Below, piece after piece: positions 40,430-50,728 of a DNA stretch of 64,000 nt. How positions within the stretch are numbered: position 1 is the stretch's first letter; each line of letters begins with the position of its first letter. This DNA comes from Mansonella perstans (Eukaryota; Nematoda; Chromadorea; Rhabditida; Onchocercidae), in the NCBI GenBank assembly GCA_037074765.1, contig JBAMDO010000100.1, positions 62,001 to 126,000 of the forward strand, in the 5' to 3' direction. The notes beneath the pieces are model-generated. The model searched no databases. It was given only the letters and a program-made list of their open reading frames with translations, and was not told the DNA's origin. Both the position numbers and the translations under genes were made by a program.

Positions 40430-41060
40430 CATACAGGACTGGCTTGCACAATACAGGTCTTAATCGTACGCATGATCGCCCAGGCCCTCCATATATGAGC
40501 AACCTTACGACCCATTCACACAGCGTACCATTTATATAACAATATAGGTTTCCCTTCCATACAAATCTTTCTCACACGCAGGCCGTCCTTGCATGTATGA
40601 CTCTATAAGCTTCATTTCTACCTATACGTATCATTCGCGCGACCATCGAGGTCTCCCCTGAATGCTCAACTACCGAATTACTCTTACTTACACGATCACT
40701 CAGTCCCACATGCACACTCGATGGTTACTCAGTCATTTTTTCCACACGCGACCATACAAGCCTCCTTTGCGTGCAACCATATGGATCTCTCTTGTGTGCG
40801 CAACGATAGAGGTCTGCCTTGCTTGCGCAATCTACGGGTCTCCCTTTCGTGTGCGACTGTGCGATTCCGCTTGCGTACACGACCATACGAGTTCACGATC
40901 ATACAGTTCTGCTTTGCACATGCGACCCACACAAGCCTCATTAGCACAACCTTAAATGTACCATTCGCGCAACTTTTCAAATTTTGTATACTTAATTACT
41001 CAGTCAAGCACACGCAACCATACAGATCTTCCACATATCACACAACTTTTCAAGAATGAT
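40430..41060. repeat. Degenerate GC-richer minisatellite, unit about 27-28 bases
   Basis: Repeated words such as GCGACCATACAAGCCTCC, GCAACCATATGGATCTC, GCAACGATAGAGGTCTGCC, GCGCAATCTACGGGTCTCC and GCGACTGTGCGATTCC recur every 26-29 bases. They suggest a unit of the type TTGCGTGCGCAACCATACAGGTCTCC. The array is strongly diverged at its left end and tightest at about 40735-40950. Base composition is clearly less AT-rich than the flanks and contains several CpG steps (GCGC, CACGCG). Confidence 0.75.
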
Positions 41061-41379
41061 TAGCGTAATCTTATCAGTCAATAAGATTTATTCACTTTAT
41101 ACCTATTTTTTTATCTAATCTCTACGATATTGCAACACATAACAATTCTTACCTCTTTATTCCTTATATCCAAATTTGACTATTTTGCCTGAATTATGCG
41201 TATTTGAATAATAATATCATAGTTTAGTCATAATATGAGTTTTAATTTAGTTAACTTTTCCTCAAACATACTACCCTGTCCCTTGGCCAAGTTTCATCAA
41301 GATTCATATACAATGTTGTGGACAATCTGAAATATGCGGCTATGAAAACATTCTCAGTCTTCAATCATTGATATCTGTA

Positions 41380-41515
41380 ATTGACTAAATTTTCTAATTG
41401 ACTAAAAAATTGACTAAATTGACTAATAATTGACTAATTGAAATTTAGTGTTTTCTTGTTGACTAAATTAATTGAGTTGATTAAACTAAATAATTGACTA
41501 AACTAATTTAGTGTT
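41380..41515. repeat. TTGACTAA word cluster
   Basis: ATTGACTAA, TTGACTAAA and close variants occur about eight times in 130 bases, partly in tandem. This looks like a young simple-sequence expansion close to the POMGNT1-like promoter. Confidence 0.75.
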
Positions 41516-42129
41516 TCCTTTTTGAAATGTCTCATTTCCAGGTCTGAGTTTGTTTTTATAAATTGTTTAACAACCATCATTTGCGGTTCTCTCGAACGTA
41601 CCGTGGGATCTGTTTATATTTCTTTCGGAAAATTTTTTTTTTTGTTATGATTAACTAAGTTTCGTTAACGTACCTTGCTTTTTTATTCATTTTTTTTAGG
41701 GGTGAATGTCATTTTCCACGAGTAAAGACTGTAGAGTCTATACAGTATTCACGTATCCGCCACCAGCAATCATATCGTTGATGTTTGCGTTGCTGATGAT
41801 GGCAGAGGTTTTAATATTAATGTAACAACGATAATCATGATGTTTTTTTTGCAGTAAACTATTAATGCATGAACTGGCAATTCAATATGGAAGATTTTGT
41901 GGAGTTTCCCAACAGCACTATTACTAATGTCATTATCAGCATATAAAGGAAGTCGGATCTTTTGTTGGTAAATCATTTATGTTAGGAAAATAATAAAACA
42001 ATTTTACTTCAAAGAATCAGTGTATATATTCGTCTTTTTTGATGGTGTATTGTTAAATATAAATTTTTTTGCCTTTCGTGGCGTAGAAAATGGAAAAGAT
42101 GGAAAGCTAGTTTTTCATTTTTAGATTTA

Positions 42130-42156
42130 ATGAGAGAAGAAATTGGTCGAACTTGA
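42130..42156 (+). promoter_or_regulatory. Upstream ORF in the 5' leader of the POMGNT1-like gene
   Basis: A splice acceptor-like TTTTTAG (ending at 42124) is followed by a short ORF, MREEIGRT-stop, that ends 11 bases before the proposed ATG at 42168. If the mRNA begins at that acceptor after trans-splicing, this uORF would be in the leader and could lower translation of the main frame. Confidence 0.4.
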
Positions 42157-42167
42157 AGTGAAAGAAA

Positions 42168-45100
42168 ATGCTCCGTCTTAATTGGTTGAAACGGATTTCA
42201 TTCTTATTGATTTTACTCATTTCTTTTTGGGTAATTATTCGAAACATTAATTTATCCAGCTATAGGAATGGTGAGTTTCTCTGATATTTCCATATCGATT
42301 GTGTATTTGTCTAAAGACAGAATCTGTTATACCGTTCTTCATCACTGAAAAATGTATAGAAAATATTTTGTTTACAGGCTGGACTCAATTACAAAGAACT
42401 GCTGTTCCTGTTAAAATTGGTGGTACGCATACTTTCTTATTACTAAGATTTAAAGAAGTATATTTCTGATATATATATATATATACATTTATAAGCAAAT
42501 ATTTATACATATATAATTTGATATCGCATATTAATTGCAGAATGTTAAAGTATGAACTTCCTCTCATAGAAATAAGACTGCAAAGTTTGAAGCATTTTTG
42601 CAGTCAATTATTACTGTTTCAGACAGTGAATGCTTAAGAAAGGCATATTGTCCAAAAAACGAGCTTCCAATTCTGCTTAGACCGGAAAGTCGAACGAAGC
42701 CACCACTGCTTTGTTTGAATAATAAAAGGTTTTTACTTTTCGAGAAATCTGCTCCGCTTTAAATTAGTTCATTAGATGATAATTAAAAATAATGTAAAAT
42801 TATATACCCGTATAACAGTGTTAAGCGCTTCTGAAAGATTTTTCTGTTACCATAAGTTCTTTTTTGTTTGGTATAGCAAAAACTCAGCGATGATTTTGTT
42901 TTTCAGACTATTCGATAGTTCAAAATTGGTTAGAGGATTAAATATCGCTATTTTGAATAGTAAGTTTTCAAACTTCATTTAACTCACTTTTGTGTTTTTT
43001 AGCTTATTATATTTCTATGGAAATTCTTGTCTGTTAGAAAATTTTGTATTAATGAGGTATCAAATTTCCTGTATCATCGCAGTGTTATGTTTTTTAGCGC
43101 GCTAAGAGTTTTTTTCAACTGACTCGCAATGATTAAATATGGTGATCATAGTAACATTTTATTCTCCTTATTTGTGCAGTGTGCAAAATTTAAAATCGTC
43201 ATATACTACTGTAAAATTTTTCTTGTTTAAATGTGGGTAGTTCGGAATCAAAATTTAACTGTTATTCCGGTTAAAAAGATGAATTTTAAATCTTCGTAAA
43301 TTTCACTTTCTGCACTGGCTGTCTCTGTAATATTTGAAGTTTCTCAAAAAAAGTTCTTCATTGTAGATGACAAAAGTGTGGTCGATGTGCATTATTTAAG
43401 CGTTCAAGATAGTGATTTTTCTGTTATGAAGTTGTTGGCACAAGTACATAATTACGAAATTATTATAGGGACTTCATATGGTGACATTTCGTCTAAGTTT
43501 GTTTTTTTTTTTGTATTTTGTTTTTCCAATGCAGTCAAAAATTCAGTTTTTAGCGCTATTATCATCAAGATACAACTGATTAATATATGACGGAAATTTC
43601 TCTGATGATTTCAGTTATAGATATGCATCAGTTCAGGGAAAAGTCACGATGCCAACTGCTAACTTGTATTTTTTATTAATCTATTTCTGAACCATTTACC
43701 CTGGTTCGGTTTTGTTCGTAAGCCAACTAACACTCAGATGACCATTTCTACAGGAAGATGAGATGTATTCAGGTTATTTGAGAAAGTGCAGTATTTTCTA
43801 TCTTTTAAATTCTGAAATTTGCGAATGCAGTTGTTTTTTGTTATTTTCTAGATAGCACATAAATAAGCAATATAGGTTGTCGGCTGAAACACGGCAGTTG
43901 TTGCGTTTATTCGGTCTTTCACTTTCGCAGTACAAAACAGAAAGCAGCATACTTTTTGTGGGACAATTAGGTTTATCAGTTCCAGCAGCTTTTGAAAAGG
44001 TTCTTGCTCTGAAATCTTCGGTGTTATTTTTTTATTAAACACGAATTTTTTTAGCCGAGAGTTTTTTTCTAACAATAATTCTAAATGAAATTCACCGAAC
44101 TTTCATTTCTTTCTTAATTTTTTCTTGTACTTTTTTAAAGGTTGTTTCATTGGAAATAGGAGAGCCGAAATATTATATCAGATGCTTGAAGACGCCGAGT
44201 ATGTTACACTTCTTGTTTTAATGTCAATTATATTAAGGCTATTTATGTTAAAATTCTGCTAAATTACTGAAGAATCCTAGATTTGTTCGTCTTCATTTAG
44301 CATCAGTTATTGAAAATGAAAGTTGTTCTGTAATTTTAAATGTGCAATCGACATTCTTTGTTATTCCAGCATCTACAGTTAAGGTTTACATACAGCGGCA
44401 ATCGTAGAATTGTTTTTACAGCGGATTTCAGAGTTTATATTCCTATCAGTTTGTTACTTATAGTGGGAGAGCTGTCAAATGTGACGATACAAGTACCTGA
44501 AGCACATCATATCGATGAAGATATTGTTGCTCAGCTATCAGCTGTAAAAGGACAGAAAAAGATTGTGAAATTGGGTGCAGAATTACTAAATTGTGGTCAT
44601 CCGGAGAACTGTCCAGAAGGTTACATCTTTTCTTTTGCTGTTTTATCCAATTATAAGTTCATTTTTGTTTACGGAATGTTCACACGAGTATATTTCAATC
44701 AATATAGGTTGCGACCGTTTCGAGTCAAAATTGAGATTAATTTCAATTTAGATGTGAACAAATAATTTGACAATAAACTGATTTTTAGATGAAATTCCGA
44801 TGCTTTTTTATTCGGGAAAGAACAAAGATGATTTTCCTCAGTTGTGTGTCAACGGAAGATTGTAAGTGTTAGTACTTTTACTAGGAATATCTAGTGGTTT
44901 ACATTTAAAGCAAAAAGCAAAATTATTTACTTCTTTGTCGCTTGCCTTAACTCAAGCTTCATTATTCAGGCTCTTATTTTAGTATTTATTGTTCATTATT
45001 CTAATATTGTTCTGTTATTAGCAATGTTGCTTTGCATGAACTCAATTAAGTATTTGGATCACTTGATGAGATTAGTCTTCTTGATCTAGTTATGTGGTGT

Positions 45101-48100
45101 GTGAAATAATTGTTGTAGAGTAATAGACCGTGATCTGAATTCTGCTGGTCGCGGACTGAATTTGATTGTGATTGATTCCAAAACTCATCAAGTAATGCGT
45201 ACTGGGCACTATGATACTTATCTTGAAGGTATATAATCTTTGTTATGAAACACTTTTCATATTTAGTGCCAAAACTTTTGCATTCATAGCTTTATATTTC
45301 TATCGAAAGTAGGTTAGAATATTGTGATCACTTTTTTAACATTAAGTGATTTTTAGTGACTTATTTTTAGTTTGTACAAGCAGCGTTAACTGGATTTTGT
45401 TAAGAATTAATGGAATCATCATTCTCATTATTGCTTAACTTAATCTTCTGTAGATAGTTCGGCATTAGTTTTGTTTTTGGAGCAACTGTCACCTGGCGAA
45501 ATTGTGGCTGTAATCAGTTTTGATGAAGCATCGAATAGGTTTGTCATTTGTCTGTGTTTTATCAATATTTTTTAGATTATCGTTGGAAGAGGAAACATCA
45601 CTTCAGTTTCTTTTTAGTTTATCAGACACGGCAAAACATATTTTCTACGAGTTAGGCTCAAGCCTCATATATCGCCTGAAATTCCGTGCTTCATGGTATT
45701 TCATTGGCCAGAAAGGAATTGATGGTTACACGCCATTCGAGGACATGAATTTACCATCTGGCAACGACTGGGCTGAACCGATTAGACAAACCATTTGTGT
45801 ACCCTCAGTGTGTAGGTTCAATCAAATTCACGATGTTTAAAGGTGACATTAGTTGATTTTGGAGTTTAAAGAAAAAATTTTTCTAGTGGATGGACTTAAA
45901 ACAGTAAAAAATCGTTTGCCAAAGGCACAAAATATGCTCCGGCGACATTTTTGTTCCCGGTATGATGGTTATGAAGACTTTTGTGACGGTTCGTTTACTT
46001 TATGTTTTCTTCACTTTATATGTTGTGTAATGGTCTTGTTTACTTTCATCTTCAGTCCTTTTATTTTTGCTTTCATTCAGCATATATTTGCATTAGCATC
46101 CATAATACTTACACCTTTGACTTTCCCATTTAATGATAAATTATCTTCTATAACAAATGATCATTGTGAAATTTGTGCTCAGATGCTTACAGCAGTTTAG
46201 AATTTGTTTTAAGCTGTCCTATATAGGTAACAATGCTGAAATTAATTCTGATATGATTGAAGAATGGAACCAATGGAATTTTCGCATTCGCTGTGGCATT
46301 CTTTGGTATATATGTTTTCAGAAAGCCGTATCGATATCCCGTTAATACCACGCAATGGTCAAACTCATTTATCATCGACTGATCCCATTTATTCTGTTCC
46401 AATATTACTTGCTGCAGGTCTTTTTGTGATCCATACTTTTGGTATTTCCCAAATTCTTACAGTAGTGACTGAGCATACATAACAGACTGTAGTCCGAAAA
46501 ATGTGAGGTAAACTGAGAATTGTTCCGGTACTTCTGAGATTTCAATTGAAATTTCATGATTACAGGGTTGAATATGAATAATATACGATTATGTTTGGAA
46601 AGCATTTACGACCAAGATGGTATTAATCCTCAAAATGTTGTCGTTGCATTTGATTCCATTTATGGTGAAATATCAGATCTGAGTGCACTATTTCATGTTC
46701 GAGCTTTGCCAATCAACAACTCTGCTTCTTACAGCGGTACTGTAAATGCCTTTTTCTGTGTTTTTCTGAAGATCAGTAACTGAATATTTCGATTAATATT
46801 TACAGATTTTGTGCTGGAAAGCATTGATCACATGATGACATTGTTCCCGTATGCACCATGCCTAATCGTTGTTGAAGAAGACATGATTTTGTTACCTGGT
46901 TTTTTGTATTTCATTGCGCAACTATTGCCATATTTTCTGAAAGATAACACTGCAAGCTTCATTCTTACGCTCAATGAGAATAGCAAGTTTTCATCTTTCC
47001 AAGTTTTTATACTCCGCTGCTGTAGAATAACTAAATGATTTATTGAGATTCCTTTTTGTTGATATTTCAAACATCAGTAGCTCGATCGTCAAATTTTTGG
47101 AAGACAAGTGTATAACATTATGCTGCATATAAAGATTGGTTATTTCAAACGACCATAGTACCCTAATAGTTCTGCTTGGGTACCTTGCATGACGGTAGCG
47201 GGTACGCTATCAAGTTTAGCACATGAAGACTTTATCTTTTTTGTAGAATTGGTTTATATCATGATGAAGTAAGACATTAGAACTGATCGTTTATTCTTTA
47301 ACATTAAAAAATGTCATTACTGTTACTATTTCAAGTTGTTAGAAGTCGTGATAAGGATGTTTCATCGGTGTATCGTATCGAAAATGGCCTTGCAGCTGGT
47401 GCTTATATGGTGAAGAAGTCGTTTCACGGTAAATTCATAAAAAATCGACAGGTGAGTCTATGGATCAGTTAATAGACTGATAGGAATGTGAATGTATGTT
47501 GTCTCTGTGATTGTCAGTCAAATGAGTAGGAAGGAGTAAATTTTGGTTTTTTTTGTGATGAAGGATAACAGAAATTCGAAGCATCAAGTCACTTTTTATT
47601 AAAACAATTTTGAAATTTTAAAAACCCTTAATATGCCTTAGTTGTTGCAATGAAGAGGCATTATTTCTTCTAAAAGCCTTTATGCTCTGAAATGTACAAT
47701 GATTTTTTATCTTTACCCTTCTTTTTTAAGTGTTGCGAAAGAACGAAATTTGGTTGGCTGATTGCCGCTGTCGCATATATAGCCGCTGTATCTCGTGTTG
47801 AACATATCAAAACATTTGATTTAATTGCGTTAACGGAAGCTAATGTCTCGCCAGTGGAATCACTCGGATATAACAATAACAGTCGGCTGTTAGTTTGAAA
47901 CATTTATTGTCGCTTTCTTGTACCTGTTTCTCCTTTTTAATTTCTCCTTTTTGATATCTCATTTTTTTTCCACACTGAAGTTTGCCGAGAAAATAATTTT
48001 TGGTAGTTTACATTTTCATGTTTGTTTTGTTAGAATTTTTGTGCGAGAATTCGGAAAAATTTTGTGAGCTTTAGAGAGGGCAATGAAAAAGTTGAGAATG

Positions 48101-48921
48101 CAGATCGATTAAGTGAAAAAAGTTATGACGCAGAATTGAGAACACTCATTGATAATGGCTGGAAATTTTATGTCAAAGGTTACATTGATTGTCACGAGGA
48201 TAAGTTCAATGCATACTACAGTAAAATTGATTCCAATACTACCGTTCCGTAAGTGTTCTTTTTATTATTGCTAAAACCAGTTCTGTTGGAATTTGGAAAA
48301 TAAGTTATATCAAATAATTTGCAAGTAGAATAAAAATGCTCAAAAAGTGTTTAATTAATACTAGAGTGGTCATTAGCTGAATTAGACAGAAGGTCCTCCT
48401 CGATAGGGGATTTCCGATGCCAAGTTTAAAATCGTTTTGTTTAACTCATTTAATGCACGCTGGTATCTTCTCAATTTGAAATTTCTAGAAATATGTTTAG
48501 GAATATCCCTTTTTAAAAAACTGCACTATTTTCGAAACTTTAATTTTTAATATAAGTTCCGCTTAAATTCCCGAGAAAATAGAGTAATTTACGAAGTTTC
48601 AGTCTTATCATTATTGTATATGATGAAAGTACGAATGCACTATCACAATTAATTCGATGTTTTCATTTACATTCTATCAAGAATCAACCATTAGGTTTAT
48701 ACAAAGGAACCATACGGTAGGCATGATCTATTATCGCTTTCTTTTTTATTCCATGTTTTTTAATCTGTCAATAAAGAATTTTTACTAGGATTAGAAACCA
48801 GATAAAAATTTTTCACAGCAATTTTACGATTATTGCAGAATTTCAACTGTGCACGCATTCTACATGCTGGTTGCAAGCAGTAGTCCCTTTCTTACAGCCA
48901 GATCAGAAAATGTTACCTTGA
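42168..48921 (+). CDS. POMGNT1-like GT13-family Golgi protein with two GG/ILEI stem domains
   Basis: Twenty-one exons join in phase for about 831 residues: 42168-42270, 42378-42422, 42623-42728, 42907-42959, 43367-43496, 43876-43970, 44141-44198, 44432-44619, 44789-44861, 45119-45228, 45454-45538, 45618-45811, 45887-45988, 46322-46417, 46566-46736, 46806-46982, 47336-47451, 47731-47892, 48034-48248, 48603-48716, 48819-48921. The start is a type II signal anchor (about residues 9-26). Two GG/ILEI domains follow: RGLNIAILNNDKSVVDVHYL to ILFVGQLG, and GRGLNLIVIDSKTHQVM to SWYFIGQKG. The second matches the human POMGNT1 stem (DTYLEDSSALVLFLEQLSPG). Then come RRHFCSRYDGYEDFC, a GT13 core (VPILLAAGLNMNNIRLCLES, LIVVEEDMILLPGF) and a C-terminal LIRCFHLHSI block as in POMGNT1. 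POMGNT1 adds GlcNAc to O-mannose on alpha-dystroglycan. The AWNDxG and WDWDMW blocks of the family are not conserved. Boundaries near 46982 and 45618 have alternatives. Confidence 0.82.
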
Positions 48922-50728
48922 ATTCCCAGTCTTTATAATGAAACAACTCCGATTATGTTTGACAGCAAAACGGTGTTATTTACCTTGTGAAGTCATTTCA
49001 AATTGATTTGTTCCGGTGTTTCAGTTCTCATTACAGAATTTCTTTCGGTATATCTTCATGAATATCAAATACAAAGGATGAAAATCCCAGCTGTAGTTTT
49101 ATAATGTTCATACAGTTTCGTTTTTCAGTAATTATATTTAGGAAAAGCAATAGACTGCATCATAATCCTTTCGTTTATCGGCTTCTAAAAATATGAATTG
49201 ATTTGGAAGCTTGATGAAATTAAGATTTAAATTTAAAAAATGTCTTTTTGGGAAGCTAATTTGTAGGGTGCGATTGCTTTTTTTCCTTTGTTTTTATTTA
49301 TAATCTTAACTTGGAAAGATTTTCCTTACTTATTTTTAATTAGTTCAATTTTTTATTTGCAAAAAGGGTATTGTTTCTAGTACTTATAAATATTTCAAAA
49401 CTCCTTTGAAATTTTGGACGCTATTTTTGTCAGTGTAGAGCGATTTTTATTGTTAAGAAATTTTTTTTTGATCTGTCAATCATTGAGAGCATAACATTAG
49501 TATGAATTTAAGCACATGGCTTAATGATTGACACAGGTAATTTTCTTGTGGAGTATTTCTCCTAGGCAGTGCTTGTTGTTTATTTGCGCCCCTAACTAGA
49601 TGCAATGTACCACAGTAACCTTGTTCTTATTTAATTTTGGAAAGCTCAAATTGAATTTATGATTACTGCATTTTTATAATTTTTATGATATTAGAGTTAA
49701 TTTATTGCTTTTATGCTTTCTCTGTACCCATTTATTCATTCCTGCCAATATGTTTAGTAATTTGATGTATAATAAATATATGAAAATAATACTGATAACG
49801 ATGAAGTATTGTTAGCAGTAATAAAGAAATGTTGATTTGACTAGAAAAGTTGTACCAGAGAAATGATTTACTGTTATGTGATTGTTATATTTCTCTTTCA
49901 AAAAGGAAAATATTCTGAACATCAATGTATTTGGCAGCCGTATTTTTACCCTATTTGTATAGAATATCTGTATACTTTTGAACTTTTATTCGCATTAATT
50001 CATTGTCTTCCTGCATTTAATGTTGATAAGATAAGATAAAAGTTTGATGAAATAAACCATGACATGTTATTATCTACATAAAGGCGTTTTTAACGAGCAA
50101 TATAAGATATAACGATTTTCTTCAATTTTATTTCAAAAATTTAATTTTACAATTAAATTTAGAAAGTTTAAGATAGCATAGCTGTTCCGGAAAACAGCAT
50201 AGCTAACCGGTTGTCCGTTTTATCAGCCTTTTCAAATTAATGTTTACATTCGATAAGCATTGGTCGCATTTTGAAAGGAATTGCTGCGGTGATGAGATAT
50301 GCTGGTAATGTCAACCTAGTACTTAGTGTAAATGGAATGGATCAAGTAGAATAATTTGCTAAGGAGATTGTTGCCGGAAGAAGACTTATTTAAAATTGTC
50401 AATTTTAAATGTTGCAAGATTAAGGCGTCCTTTGGAAAGAGGACTTCTGCTGCATAAGTTTCAATTTAAAATTAGGGTTTCTTTACAAAATGTCATGGGC
50501 TATTTGATATTGCATAAGTTCGGGGTTTGATCGATCCATCATATTTTCAAATCAGGATAATGCAAACTGTATAACAGAATGAACGAAATAAAGCCGGGAA
50601 TTTTGGGTCGGAGTTGAAGAGGATATTAGTGTGGGCGATTTATTTTAATTGCTATCGTTAATTTTTATTTATTATTTTGTTTTAAGAAGAGTAGTTCTGA
50701 AGATTTCAGCAGGGGTGTGTTATTGGTG
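48922..50728. other. Intergenic region upstream of DEGS
   Basis: No gene is supported in these 1.8 kb. Several AATAAA-like words follow the POMGNT1-like stop (for example about 49770). The sequence is slightly less AT-rich from about 50200 on. Same-strand spacing of 1.8 kb argues against a tight operon. Confidence 0.55.
50699..50708 (+). promoter_or_regulatory. Putative trans-splice acceptor of DEGS
   Basis: AAGATTTCAG followed by CAGGGGTG lies 20 bases before the DEGS ATG, with no upstream coding exon. The consensus and distance fit a spliced-leader site. Confidence 0.5.

Larger units (their letters stand above)
40130..42167. other. Divergent intergenic region with minisatellite
   Basis: This 2-kb gap between the starts of METTL13 (minus) and the POMGNT1-like gene (plus) must hold both promoters. 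It contains a GC-richer degenerate minisatellite (about 40430-41060) and a cluster of TTGACTAA-like words (about 41380-41515). Open frames inside the minisatellite (40662-41059) are repeat translations. Confidence 0.6.

Noticed and set aside
40662..41059. 97-112-codon open frames with many Arg, Cys and His on both strands
   Set aside because: They fall fully inside the 27-28-base minisatellite; the periodic sequence explains the open frames.
46190..46320. Exon reading DAYSSLEFVLSCPI or GNNAEINSDMIEEWNQWN in the POMGNT1-like gene
   Set aside because: The first runs into an in-frame TAG at its donor and the second gives the wrong phase with only a 16-base intron. Joining 45988 to 46322 keeps phase and matches the human spacing.
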